64,000 nt of DNA from Streptomyces sp. PH10-H1 (GTDB lineage: Bacteria; Actinomycetota; Actinomycetes; Streptomycetales; Streptomycetaceae). The notes beneath the pieces were generated by a model, which saw only the letters and a list, made by a program, of their open reading frames with translations, ran no database searches and was not told the origin of the DNA. The translations under genes and the position numbers were made by a program. The DNA lies in assembly GCF_030063355.1 (NCBI RefSeq), contig NZ_JASISZ010000046.1, positions 1-64,000 of the forward strand. The letters are read 5' to 3'. Positions within the stretch are counted from its first letter, which is position 1. Every line of letters begins with the position of its first letter. Positions 35,136-43,939 of this stretch are shown here, one piece after another.

Positions 35136-38100
35136 ATGAGCCTCCTGGCCCGGTTCCTCCGATCCGTCAAACAGCGCAGACCGTTAGTGGCCGTGGCCGT
35201 CGCGGCCGCCCTCGCGATGGGTGGCGCCCTCAACGCCACGACCGGTACCGCGCACGCGGCCGACACGCTGCTGTCACAGGGCAGGCCCGCGACCGCCTCC
35301 TCGACCGAGAACGCGGGCACACCCGCTTCCGCGGCCGTCGACGGCAACGCCGGCACCCGCTGGTCCAGCGCCGCAGCCGACCCCCAGTGGCTCCAGGTCG
35401 ACCTCGGCTCCCCCCACCCCATCACCTCGGTCTCCCTCAACTGGGAGACGGCGTACGCCACCTCATTCAAGATCCAGGTCTCCGACAACGGCACCGCCTG
35501 GACCGATGCCTACTCCACCACGACAGGGCCGGGTGGCGCTCAGGCGCTCTCCGTAAACGCTTCCGGGCGTTATGTGCGCATATACGGAACCGTCCGCGCC
35601 ACGGGCTACGGCTACTCCCTGTGGGAGTTCCAGGTCTTCGGATCGGGCGGCACCACCCCGGACCCCTGCGGCGCTGTCAACGCCGCCCTCAACAAGCCCG
35701 CGACCGCCTCCTCGACGGAGAACGCGGGCACACCGGCCTCCGCCGCTGTCGACGGCAACGCCGGAACCCGATGGTCCAGCGCCGCAGCCGACCCCCAGTG
35801 GCTCCAGGTCGACCTCGGCTCCTCGCAGGCCGTCTGCCAGGTCGGCCTCAGCTGGGAGGCGGCGTACGCCACCGCGTTCCAGATACAGGTGTCCGACACC
35901 GGCACCGGCGGCTGGACGACGATCTACAGCACCACCACCGGCACCGGCGGCACACAGACCCTCCCGGTCACCGGCACGGGCCGCTACGTCCGGATGAACG
36001 GCACCGCGCGCGCCACCGGATACGGCTATTCGCTGTGGGAGTTCGCGGTCCACACCACCGGCCCGGGAGACCCGGGCGGAGGCGGTGACTTCCCCGGTTC
36101 GGTCATCTCCGCCTACAAGCAGGTGTCTGCCTCCTCATGGGAGGGCGCCAACGCTCCCGCGGCCGCACTGGACGGCCGGACCAATACCCGCTGGTCGAGC
36201 CTGTCCACCGACAACCAGTGGCTGCAGGTGGACCTCGGCGGCATGGCCACGATCAGCGGCGTGGTGCTGAACTGGGAGTCCGCCTACGGCACGGGGTATC
36301 ACATCGACGTTTCCGGCAACGGGACGGCGTGGACCCCGCTCTACACCACCTCGACCGGCCAGGGCGGCATCGAAAAGCTCCACATCACCGGCACGGGCCG
36401 CTACCTCCGGTTCAACGGCACCGCCCGCGCCACCGGATACGGCTACTCGCTGTGGGAGTTCCAGGTCTACGGCACGGTGGACACCTCCACCGCCACCCCG
36501 CCGATGCTCTCCGGACCCACCAAGCCCCCGGCGACGCATGACCAGTTCGCGCTGTCGGCCCCCGCGGACAAGGCCATGGTCACCAACACCCGCAGGCCCG
36601 CGCTCTCCTGGGCGGCCGTACCCGGCTCCGCCCACTACGAGGTGTGGCTCAACATCAGCCGTGCGGACTACGACTTCACCGCGTCGGGCAACCTGCTCGA
36701 CCTCTACACCAAGGTCGCCGAACCCACCGGTACCAGCTACACGCCGTCCTGGGACATCACCGACCGGTGGACGTACCAGTGGTTCGCCGTCGCCGTGAAC
36801 GGCTCCGGCGCGAGGACGACGTCCGACATCCGCGCCTTCACCGTCTACCTCCCGGACATCGAGCAGGTGACCGACGGCGTCAGCGTCATCAACGGCGCCC
36901 GGGACCTGAACAAGGACGGCACGATCGAACCGTACGAGGACTGGCGGCTGCCGGTCGACACCCGGGTCGGTGATCTTCTCGGCCGGATGACGCTGGAGGA
37001 GAAGGCCTTCCAGATGTTCTACAACGTCCAGTCGTACCCCATGTCCGGCTGGCATTTCGGACCGGCGCAGCCGGCTGATCTGCACAACGTCCTGCTCTCC
37101 ACGGCGGCCACGAGGCTGGGCATCCCGCCCGTCTCCGCGGGCGACACCACCGCCGGCTACCAGACCACGTACCCGTTGCAGAGCACACTGGCCGCGGGCA
37201 AGGACTACCCGCTCGACTACCAACTGGGCAATATGCAGCGCAAGGAGGAGCTGGAGGTCGGGGCGCGCGGCACCCTCTCGCCGCTCGCGGAGGTCGGCAC
37301 CAAGGTGCTCTACCCCCGTATCCAGGAGGGCGGCGGCGAGAACGCCGACGTCGCGGCGGCCCAACTGCGGGCGCTGATAGCGGGACTTCAGGGCGGACCC
37401 GAACTCAACCCCGGCTCGGTCCTGGCGACCGTCAAGCACTGGCCCGGTGAGGGTGCCGGCGGCGAGGCGGGCATCGTCTACGACGCGGTGACCATCAAGT
37501 ACCACATGATCCCCTTCCGGGCCGCGATGGAGGCCGGGGCGGTCAACATCATGCCGGGCTACGCGGGCAGTTCCTACCTCGACCCGGGCGGGCCGGGAGC
37601 CGGTGACAGCGCCAAGATCCTCACCTATCTGCGGCAGAACCTGGGCTATACCGGTCTCATCACCACCGACTGGCTGCCGTCGGGCGCGTGGGTGAACGCG
37701 GCGAACGCCGGCTCGGACGTGATGGGCGGCGCCGACCCGGGCGCGGTCGGCTTCACCATGGCCGGCTTCGAGTCGCAGGTACCGCTCGCGCGGATCAACG
37801 ACGCGGTGACCCGGATCCTCAAGCTCAAGTTCCAGCTGGGCATCTTCGACCACCCGTACGGCGACCCGGTGAACGGCCCCTACCGTTTCCACCAGCCGGG
37901 TTACGCCGCGCTGGCCAACCAGGCCGCGCGCGAATCCAACACCCTGCTCAAGAACAACGGTGTGCTGCCGGTCAGGCTCAACGCCGGCGACAACATCGTC
38001 GTCGCCGGTCCCCGGGCCACCGACGGCGCCGCGTGCTGCATCTGGTCCAGCTACTTCCACTCGGACTACGGCTCACTGACCGTCCTGGACGCGGTCAAGG

Positions 38101-38651
38101 CCAGAGCGGCCACCGCCGGCGTCCACGTCTACCAGGACACCGGCCCCGCACCGAAGCTGGCCGTCGTGGCCGTCGGCGAGCCGTCGTACACCCATGCCAC
38201 CTCCTGGCCCGACACCCAGCCCTATCTGCCCGCCGACCAGCTCGCCCTCATCCAGAACTTCAAGAACCAGGGCATCCCGGTGGTGGTCGTGCTGACCCTG
38301 CCGCGACCGATCGTGATCAGCGACTGGAACGGCCTGGCGGACGCCATCGTGGTGACCTACCGCGGCGGCGAGGAAGTCGGCCCGGCCACCGCGAGCCTGC
38401 TCTTCGGCGACTACACGCCCCGCGGCAAGCTGCCCTGGCAGCTGCCCAGAAGCCTCGACCAGGTCCTCAAACCGGGCGGCGGCGACAACCAGGCCGACGC
38501 CAACGAGGCCTGGGACCTGCCCTACGACCTCGGCGCCACCGCCGCCGAACGCGCCGACATCCGCGCGAGGATCGATGCCGGCCAACCTGTACCGACTACC
38601 TACGGCAACCCGCTGTACCCCTACGGTGCCGGCCTCAGCAGCTTCACGTAG
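35136..38651 (+). CDS. Secreted glycoside hydrolase family 3 with three F5/8C carbohydrate modules
   Basis: 1171-aa exported enzyme. Sec signal peptide (KQRRPLVAVAVAAALAMGG, cleavage near AHA-AD, about residue 42). Three F5/8 type C (CBM32-like) modules at about 45-172, 185-312 and 322-450, each ending RATGYGYSLWEF. A fibronectin/Ig-like stretch follows (about 480-575), then a calcium-type loop DLNKDGTIEPYEDW, the GH3 N-domain (MTLEEKAFQMF, VKHWPGEGAGGEAG, GLITTDW with likely nucleophile Asp845) and the GH3 C-domain (VVVLTLPRPIVIS, LLFGDYTPRGKLPW). Substrate is probably a beta-glucan or related plant or microbial polysaccharide. GGAG 6 bases before ATG 35136 fixes the start. Modules 1 and 2 share a nearly identical stretch. 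Likely repressed by a LacI-type protein. Confidence 0.88.
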   Translation: MSLLARFLRSVKQRRPLVAVAVAAALAMGGALNATTGTAHAADTLLSQGRPATASSTENAGTPASAAVDGNAGTRWSSAAADPQWLQVDLGSPHPITSVSLNWETAYATSFKIQVSDNGTAWTDAYSTTTGPGGAQALSVNASGRYVRIYGTVRATGYGYSLWEFQVFGSGGTTPDPCGAVNAALNKPATASSTENAGTPASAAVDGNAGTRWSSAAADPQWLQVDLGSSQAVCQVGLSWEAAYATAFQIQVSDTGTGGWTTIYSTTTGTGGTQTLPVTGTGRYVRMNGTARATGYGYSLWEFAVHTTGPGDPGGGGDFPGSVISAYKQVSASSWEGANAPAAALDGRTNTRWSSLSTDNQWLQVDLGGMATISGVVLNWESAYGTGYHIDVSGNGTAWTPLYTTSTGQGGIEKLHITGTGRYLRFNGTARATGYGYSLWEFQVYGTVDTSTATPPMLSGPTKPPATHDQFALSAPADKAMVTNTRRPALSWAAVPGSAHYEVWLNISRADYDFTASGNLLDLYTKVAEPTGTSYTPSWDITDRWTYQWFAVAVNGSGARTTSDIRAFTVYLPDIEQVTDGVSVINGARDLNKDGTIEPYEDWRLPVDTRVGDLLGRMTLEEKAFQMFYNVQSYPMSGWHFGPAQPADLHNVLLSTAATRLGIPPVSAGDTTAGYQTTYPLQSTLAAGKDYPLDYQLGNMQRKEELEVGARGTLSPLAEVGTKVLYPRIQEGGGENADVAAAQLRALIAGLQGGPELNPGSVLATVKHWPGEGAGGEAGIVYDAVTIKYHMIPFRAAMEAGAVNIMPGYAGSSYLDPGGPGAGDSAKILTYLRQNLGYTGLITTDWLPSGAWVNAANAGSDVMGGADPGAVGFTMAGFESQVPLARINDAVTRILKLKFQLGIFDHPYGDPVNGPYRFHQPGYAALANQAARESNTLLKNNGVLPVRLNAGDNIVVAGPRATDGAACCIWSSYFHSDYGSLTVLDAVKARAATAGVHVYQDTGPAPKLAVVAVGEPSYTHATSWPDTQPYLPADQLALIQNFKNQGIPVVVVLTLPRPIVISDWNGLADAIVVTYRGGEEVGPATASLLFGDYTPRGKLPWQLPRSLDQVLKPGGGDNQADANEAWDLPYDLGATAAERADIRARIDAGQPVPTTYGNPLYPYGAGLSSFT

Positions 38652-38716
38652 GAGTCAACCCGCAGCGAGGGGAGGTGCTTCCGTTCCCGCGCAGGGGTGG
38701 CGCCGATCGCTGCGGC

Positions 38717-38752
38717 GTGGGGGCCCCCCCCCCCCGGGCCGGGCGGGCCCAC
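38717..38752. terminator. GC hairpin with 12-C homopolymer after the GH3 gene
   Basis: GTGGGGGCCC and GGGCCCAC can pair with a GG bulge. In between is an uninterrupted run of 12 C (38724-38735). Plausible terminator for the GH3 gene. The exact run length is a place where assemblies err. Confidence 0.4.
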
Positions 38753-38774
38753 GTGCTGCTGCTGCCCGGCCGCC

Positions 38775-39237
38775 TCAGGACGAGTCCAGCAGGGATATCC
38801 GCATCGCCTCGATCAGCTTGTCGCGGCGCTCCGCAAAGGCCAGTCGGGCCTCATTGCTTGACGCGTCGTCGTTGCCGGCATCGGCGACGATGGTGTCCCG
38901 GTACGCGATCAACGAGGCCGCCACTTCGTGAGCCAGCTGCACCACTTCCGGCGATGCCGAGAGAGATGCGATTCCGTGCGGGAAAAAGGTCGGCGTTGAG
39001 TGCGGTCTGAGCCTCCCGCACACGCTCCTCCTGCGTCCCCTGCTCCACCATTCCGGAGCGCCAGATCTGCGCCCTGGCTTGTGATGCCGCCTCCAGAAAA
39101 TCGGCATACACGGTCTGCAAGTTGTCGTGCCGGCGTTGCTTGACGTCTCGCCGCCACCGCGAACGATCCGCCACATGCGTCGCGTACTCCGCGATGGCTG
39201 CCCCGAGGGCGGCACTCAACGGTGCCGTCAAATCCAT
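38775..39237 (-). pseudogene. Hypothetical helical protein with a frameshift
   Basis: I do not recognise the family. ATG 39237 opens MDLTAPLSAALGAAIAEYATHVAD and a helical, Arg/Gln-rich stretch (RRHDNLQTVYADFLEAASQARAQIW). Around 38965-38980 the sensible sequence moves to the next frame and continues SLSASPEVVQLAHEVAASLIAY to LIEAMRISLLDSS, ending at 38775. The junction contains TCTCTC and TTTTT runs. Joined, it would be about 153 aa, all-helical and possibly coiled coil. No ribosome site is obvious. It may be a decayed gene or an indel error. Confidence 0.55.
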
Positions 39238-39320
39238 ACGCAGCAGGTTACGGATCTCGCTCCCCCGGCACGCTCGAAACTGGAGCGCGGCCGTCACGTC
39301 ATCGCCATGCCATTTGAGGT

Positions 39321-39340
39321 AATTGCATAAAATGGCAATT
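39321..39340. promoter_or_regulatory. Candidate ArsR-family operator before the SulP remnant
   Basis: AATTGCATAAAATGGCAATT: perfect 6-bp arms (AATTGC/GCAATT) around 8 bases, strikingly AT-rich for this DNA. The core TTGC-N8-GCAA recurs before the ArsR gene at 40060-40075. Confidence 0.55.
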
Positions 39341-39397
39341 CGTTACATGATGTATCCGCTGTGTCCCCAGGCAGCAGGAAGCCGAGGCTGTCTCCAG

Positions 39398-39793
39398 GTG
39401 AGTGCTCTGCTGAACCGGCTCTGGACCCCGGTCCGTTCGCTGCTTCCGGTGCGCGCCGACTTCGCCGCGATGCGGCGGCAGCCACGGCGCGACCTGCTGG
39501 CCGGACTGACCGTGGCGATCGTGGCACTGCCCCTGGCCCTGGGGTTCGGGGTCTCCTCCGGGCTCGGGGCCGAGGCAGGTCTGGCGACCGCGGTGGTGGC
39601 CGGCGCGATGGCGGCGCTATTCGGCGGGTCGAATCTGCAGGTGTCGGGACCGACCGGGGCGATGACCGTGGTTCTGGTGCCGATAGTGGCTCGTTACGGA
39701 CCTGGTGGGGTGCTCACCGTCGGGCTGATGGCCGGACTCATCCTGATCGTGCTGTCGGTGGCGCGGGCCGGGCGCTACATGAAGTACGTTCCC
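39398..39793 (+). pseudogene. SulP-family anion transporter, N-terminal fragment
   Basis: About 132 residues of a SulP (SLC26-like) transporter: LWTPVRSLLPVRADFAAMRRQPRRDLLAG, the first helices TVAIVALPLALGFGVSSGL and LATAVVAGAMAALFGGSNLQVSGPTGAMTVVL, and LTVGLMAGLILIVLSVARAGRYMKYVP. After KYVP homology stops abruptly. The frame runs on to 40045 as Arg/Pro-rich nonsense. A full protein would be about 480-560 aa with a C-terminal STAS domain, so this is a remnant. Putative start GTG 39398. The operator upstream is shared with the ArsR regulator that follows. Confidence 0.75.
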
Positions 39794-40203
39794 GGACCAT
39801 CCCGATGGCGCCCGGTGCGGTTTACCGGGCTCGCGAGGCCGCAGAAGACGTGTACCGATCGGCATCGACCGGGCGCACCCGGTCATGGGTCCGGCGCTGC
39901 TCATCCTGAGCGAGCTGGGGCCTGTCCGGCGGATCATGAACGGCCCCTTCGCCGCCTGGCACGGCCCCTCGCGACGGACATGCGTGGCTCGAAGCCCCCG
40001 GGGACCCCCAGAGGCAGCCGTCATGTCGCCCGCTCCCCCGCGTAGCCGACCGCACATACTTGCTAATATTGGCAATGAGTAAGTTCCAGACCTCTCCTGG
40101 GGCCGGACCGCGACAGTGGCGAGGCGACCGTGCGCGCTCCGCAGCCGGGGTCCACCACCGACAGGCGCCGGGATCCGGCTCCGGAATTCTGGAGGCGGCC
40201 ATC
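39794..40203. other. Gap of 410 bp after the SulP remnant
   Basis: No gene recognised. A plus-strand frame covering about 39860-40082 (IDRAHPVMGPALLILSELGPV) has normal codon use at its start and may be another truncated piece. The region ends with the ArsR promoter and its operator (40060-40075). Confidence 0.4.
40060..40075. promoter_or_regulatory. Candidate ArsR-family operator before its own gene
   Basis: TTGCTAATATTGGCAA, with the same TTGC-N8-GCAA geometry as the site at 39321-39340, about 130 bp before the ArsR start. Suggests autoregulation plus control of the transporter. Confidence 0.55.
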
Positions 40204-40566
40204 GTGCGTGCTCCGCTGTATCGACTGAAGGCCGACTTCTTCAAAACCCTCGGCCACCCGGTCCGTATCCGTGTGCTGGAACTCCTCAGCGAGCGGGAAC
40301 ACGCCGTGGCCGAAATGCTGCCCGAGGTCGGTGTCGAGGCGGCTCATCTCTCCCAGCAGCTCGCCGTCCTGCGCCGCGCCAACCTCGTGGTGACCCGCAA
40401 GGAAGGCTCGACCGTCTACTACCGTCTGACGAGCCCCGAGGTGGCCGATCTCCTCGCCGTCGCCCGCAGCATCCTCAGCGGCGTCCTGGCCGGCCAGGCG
40501 GAACTCCTCGAAGACCTCCGCGCCACCGCTACCTCCCTGTCGTCCTCACCCGCCGGACCCTCGTGA
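40204..40566 (+). CDS. ArsR/SmtB-family transcriptional regulator
   Basis: 120-aa winged-helix repressor: YRLKADFFKTLGHPVRIRVLELLSEREHAVAEML, recognition region AAHLSQQLAVLRRANLVVTRKEGSTVYYRLTSPEV. No CxC metal site in the alpha-3 helix and no other Cys at all, so it is not a classical arsenic or cadmium sensor. I chose GTG 40204 because GGAGG lies at 40191-40195. ArsR-type genes of this shape often sit beside SulP transporters in Streptomyces. Here the SulP gene is truncated. The two matching operators suggest it controlled both. Confidence 0.85.
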   Translation: MRAPLYRLKADFFKTLGHPVRIRVLELLSEREHAVAEMLPEVGVEAAHLSQQLAVLRRANLVVTRKEGSTVYYRLTSPEVADLLAVARSILSGVLAGQAELLEDLRATATSLSSSPAGPS

Positions 40567-40627
40567 CCGCCCTCGGGCGCACCGCGCCCGGCCCCGTACA
40601 GCGGTAGGGCCGGGGAGCGCCTCCGGC

Positions 40628-40643
40628 CGGGCCGTCCGGTCCC
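40628..40643. promoter_or_regulatory. Candidate DevR/OsdR-type box upstream of flavohemoglobin gene
   Basis: CGGGCCGTCCGGTCCC, first of three such dyads in the 250-bp promoter region. Confidence 0.35.
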
Positions 40644-40660
40644 TTCCCGGTGAGGCTTCC

Positions 40661-40676
40661 GGGGCCGAAGTTCCCC
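40661..40676. promoter_or_regulatory. Second candidate box upstream of flavohemoglobin gene
   Basis: GGGGCCGAAGTTCCCC: arms GGGG..CC with inner mismatches. Confidence 0.35.
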
Positions 40677-40682
40677 GGTCGT

Positions 40683-40698
40683 GGGGCCGATCGGCCCC
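40683..40698. promoter_or_regulatory. Third candidate box upstream of flavohemoglobin gene
   Basis: GGGGCCGATCGGCCCC, a perfect 16-bp palindrome 118 bp before the start. A second, different dyad GACACGGTGTGTC follows at 40750-40762, a possible site for another (NO-responsive?) regulator. Confidence 0.5.
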
Positions 40699-40816
40699 GA
40701 CCCCGGCCGCCGGCCCATCTGTCCCCGGAATCTGGCATTCGGTCTGCTAGACACGGTGTGTCGCCATGCTGTGCGGCCCCCGTTCTGCTCTTCCTGCACC
40801 CTTCCCGGGAGGTTCC

Positions 40817-42031
40817 GTGCTGTCCGCCGAATCCACTGCCGTCGTCCGTGCCACTCTGCCCGTCGTGGCCGAAAACCTTGATGACATCGCCACCCGCTTC
40901 TACGCCACGATGTTCGGCGACCGCCCCGAACTCCTCGACGGAATGTTCAACCGCGGCAACCAGGCCAGCGGCGCCCAGCGCCGGGCACTGGCCGGCTCCA
41001 TCGCCGCCTTCGCCAGTGCTCTGCTCGCCGACCCGGACACCCGGCCGGACGCCCTGCTGGCCAGGATCGCGCACAAGCACACCGCCGTCGGGGTGACCGA
41101 GGACCAGTACACGATCGTCCACAAGTACCTGTTCGGCGCCATGGCCGAGGTGCTCGGCGAAGCGGTCACTCCCGATGTGGTCGCCGCCTGGGACGAGGTC
41201 TACTGGCTGATGGCAGGCGCCCTCATCGCTCAGGAGGCCCGCCTCTATCAGGAGGCGCAGGTCGAGCCGGGCCGTACCTGGCGGCAGTGGACGGTCGTCG
41301 CGCGCCGCGAGGAGACCGCCGACACGGTGTCCTTCCTGCTGCGTCCCGCGGACGAAGCGCCCGCGCCACTGGCCCGCGCGGGCCAGTACGTGAGCGTGCG
41401 GGTACGGATGCCCGACGGTGTGCACCAGTTGCGCCAGTACAGCCTGTCCAGCGACCCCGACCGCGCGCTGCGCCGGATCACCGTCAAGCGGGTGACCGCC
41501 GGCGCCGCCTCCGCAGCCACCCCGGACGGCGAGGTCTCCACTCTCCTGCACGCCGGGGTCCGGCCCGGCGACCAGCTCACGCTTTCGGCACCCTTCGGCG
41601 ATGTGGCGCTCTCCGACGCGGACACCCCGCTCCTCCTGGTGTCGGCCGGCATCGGCTGCACACCGATGGTGGGCATGCTCGAACACCTCGCGGCGACCGG
41701 CTCCAACCGTCCGGTGACGGTCCTGCACGCGGACCGCTCGCCCGCCGAGCACGCCCTGCGCACCGACGTACGCCAGTTGATCCGCCAATTGCCCGGGTCA
41801 GCCGCTGTCTTCTGGTACGAGCACCCCGGCGCGGAGGAATCCGACGCCCGGTGCGGCCTGATGGAAATCGACGGGCTGGACATCCCCACCGACGCCACCG
41901 TGTACCTGTGCGGCCCGCTGCCCTTCATGCGCGCCGTACGCGGGCAGCTGCTGCACGCCGGAATCCCCGCCAGGAACATCCACTACGAGGTCTTCGGCCC
42001 CGACCTGTGGCTGGCCGACGCCGCAGCCTAG
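40817..42031 (+). CDS. hmp: Flavohemoglobin / nitric oxide dioxygenase
   Basis: 404-aa cytosolic flavohemoprotein converting NO plus O2 to nitrate with NAD(P)H. The globin domain (about 1-145) has B10 Tyr29 (RFYATMF), distal Gln (NQASG) and proximal His88 in ARIAHKHTAVG. The FAD domain (about 150-250) has LRQYSLSSDPD, and the NAD domain (about 255-400) has LLLVSAGIGCTPMVGMLEHL and VYLCGPLPFMRAV. GTG 40817 with GGGAGG at 40807-40812. Upstream dyads suggest membership in the DevR/OsdR-like regulon, which would suit NO defence under hypoxia. Confidence 0.9.
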   Translation: MLSAESTAVVRATLPVVAENLDDIATRFYATMFGDRPELLDGMFNRGNQASGAQRRALAGSIAAFASALLADPDTRPDALLARIAHKHTAVGVTEDQYTIVHKYLFGAMAEVLGEAVTPDVVAAWDEVYWLMAGALIAQEARLYQEAQVEPGRTWRQWTVVARREETADTVSFLLRPADEAPAPLARAGQYVSVRVRMPDGVHQLRQYSLSSDPDRALRRITVKRVTAGAASAATPDGEVSTLLHAGVRPGDQLTLSAPFGDVALSDADTPLLLVSAGIGCTPMVGMLEHLAATGSNRPVTVLHADRSPAEHALRTDVRQLIRQLPGSAAVFWYEHPGAEESDARCGLMEIDGLDIPTDATVYLCGPLPFMRAVRGQLLHAGIPARNIHYEVFGPDLWLADAAA

Positions 42032-42136
42032 GGAGAGCTACGGAGTCGGGGACGTCCGGGGCTGGCCCGGGACCGGGCACCGGCCGCACGCTGGAGGTAC
42101 CGCAGATCCGCTGCGCACAGTGCCGGGAGGTATCGG

Positions 42137-43090
42137 ATGGATCACGGCGAAGCAGCGATCGAGCTGACCGCGCTGACCAAGAGATACGGTCGCACGGTCG
42201 GCGTCGACCAGCTCGACATCACCGTCCAGCGCGGTGAGGTGTTCGGATTCCTCGGACCCAACGGCGCCGGGAAGACCACCGCCATCCGCTGTCTGATCGG
42301 GCTGCTGCGGCCCACCAGCGGACGCGTCCGGGTGCTGGGCCTTGATCCGGTCGCCGACCACCGCCGGCTCGCTCCCCAGCTGGGCTATCTCCCCGGCGAG
42401 CTGCGCCTGTATCCGGAGCTGACCGGGGCGCAGACCCTGCGCCTGCTCAGCGACCTGCAGGGTGCCCCGACGCCCCGGCGCGGCGAGCTCTGCGACCGGC
42501 TGGGACTGTCGTCGGCGGATCTGGTCCGGCCGGTGAGCCAGTACTCACGTGGCATGAAGCAGAAGCTCGGCCTGGTCCAGGCACTCCAGCACGACCCGAA
42601 GCTGGTGGTACTCGACGAGCCCACCGAAGGGCTCGACCCGCTCGTCCAGGAGACCTTCTTCACTCTGCTGGAGGAGGCCACGGCCGCCGGAGTGACCGTG
42701 CTGCTGTCCAGCCACATCCTGCCCGAGGCGCAGCGGGCCTGCGGGCGGGTGGCCATCGTGCGGGCCGGACGGCTGGTCACCGTCCGGTCCGTTACGGCGC
42801 TGCGCGAGGCGCGGGCCCGCCGGGTCCGGCTCGTCCTCGCCGACGGGTCCGCAGCGCGCGGCCTCGGAGCGGCCGACCGGTGGTCGCCTGCCTGGCAGGG
42901 CAATACCGTCCGGCTGTTCATCCCGCCGGACGAGCTGGTGGCGGCACTGCGTGAGCTGCTGGCGACGCTGCCGGTCGCCGACCTCACGGTGGAGGAAGCC
43001 GGCCTGGACGAGGCGTTCCTGGACCTGTACCGCACCCCGGAGCCCAGTCGCGGGCCGGGCCCCGGGCCGAAGGCGGAGGCCACACCGTGA
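42137..43090 (+). CDS. ABC transporter ATP-binding protein
   Basis: 317-aa ATPase: Walker A GFLGPNGAGKTT, Q-loop LGYLPGELRLYPELTG, signature YSRGMKQKLGLVQAL (SRGMKQK, the drug/lantibiotic-exporter type), Walker B LVVLDEPTEGLDPL, H-loop LLSSHIL. The C-terminal about 90 residues follow the type seen in drug or Na+ exporters. GGGAGG lies before ATG 42137. It overlaps the permease gene by 4 bp (GTGA). Exporter substrate unknown. Confidence 0.9.
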   Translation: MDHGEAAIELTALTKRYGRTVGVDQLDITVQRGEVFGFLGPNGAGKTTAIRCLIGLLRPTSGRVRVLGLDPVADHRRLAPQLGYLPGELRLYPELTGAQTLRLLSDLQGAPTPRRGELCDRLGLSSADLVRPVSQYSRGMKQKLGLVQALQHDPKLVVLDEPTEGLDPLVQETFFTLLEEATAAGVTVLLSSHILPEAQRACGRVAIVRAGRLVTVRSVTALREARARRVRLVLADGSAARGLGAADRWSPAWQGNTVRLFIPPDELVAALRELLATLPVADLTVEEAGLDEAFLDLYRTPEPSRGPGPGPKAEATP

Positions 43091-43908
43091 GAACCGGTCG
43101 ATTCCCCCTGTTCTGGCTGTCCCTGCGCCGGCGGCGGCGCATGCTGGCGTTCCTCGCGGTCGGCATCGCGGTGTTCGAGACGCTCATCGTGGTGATCGCC
43201 AGGACCGTACCGCCCACGCAGTTGTTCGCCGGCGGCGCGAACCCGCCGGGCGCCTTCAAGGCGTTCTCCGGATCGACCGGGGACGTGACCATCGCCAGTT
43301 ATCCGGGGCTGCTGGGGGCAGGACTGGTGCACCCGTTCTGGATCGCCATGATGCTCACCGCCATCGGCTCGCTGGCCGCAGCCGCGGTCGCGGCCGACGT
43401 GGAGTCCGGCACCATCGAACTGCTGATGGTCCGTCCGGTGACCCGCATCCGGCTGCTCGCCGAACGCACCGCCGCCCTGCTGGCCGTGGTGGTGCTGCTC
43501 AACGCCGCCGCCACGCTCGCCATGGCCGCCGGCATCGCGCTGTCCCCGACCCTGCATCAGGCCGTGTCACTGCGCGGCGTGTTCGCCGCCGGACTGATGG
43601 GCATCGGTTTCACGGTGTGCCTGACCGGACCGGCCCTGGCCGTCTCCGCCGCCGGCCGGCGGCGGGCCCAGGTGATCGGGGCGACCATCGCCTTCGGCGC
43701 CGTCGGGTTCGCGGTCAACTTCGTCGCCATGGCCTGGAGCAGAGCCGCTCCGCTGCGGTTCCTCAGCCCGTTCCACTACTACGCCCCCGGCGATGCCCTC
43801 GCCCACGGCACCCTCGCCTGGGGCTCGCTCGCGGTACTGCTGGCCGTCGGCGTCGCGGGCATCGGCGCCGCCGTCCCCCTCCTGGCCCGCCGCGACCTCG
43901 CCCCCTGA
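43087..43908 (+). CDS. ABC transporter permease
   Basis: 273-aa ABC-2 type permease with about six hydrophobic segments (for example MLAFLAVGIAVFETLIVVIA, IAMMLTAIGSLAAAAVAA, ALLAVVVLLNAAATLAMAAGIAL, LLAVGVAGIGAAVPLLA). ESGTIELLMVRPVTRIRLLAER is the characteristic cytoplasmic loop. Starts GTG 43087 inside the ATPase stop, and forms the exporter with it. A strong hairpin terminator follows. Confidence 0.87.
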   Translation: MRTGRFPLFWLSLRRRRRMLAFLAVGIAVFETLIVVIARTVPPTQLFAGGANPPGAFKAFSGSTGDVTIASYPGLLGAGLVHPFWIAMMLTAIGSLAAAAVAADVESGTIELLMVRPVTRIRLLAERTAALLAVVVLLNAAATLAMAAGIALSPTLHQAVSLRGVFAAGLMGIGFTVCLTGPALAVSAAGRRRAQVIGATIAFGAVGFAVNFVAMAWSRAAPLRFLSPFHYYAPGDALAHGTLAWGSLAVLLAVGVAGIGAAVPLLARRDLAP

Positions 43909-43939
43909 CACGTCGGCCGACCGGCCCGCACCGGCGCCA

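Noticed and set aside
43909..43935. TCGGCCGACCGGCCCG after the ABC permease as another DevR-type box
   Set aside because: One arm lacks the GGG and it lies downstream of genes next to a terminator, not in a promoter.
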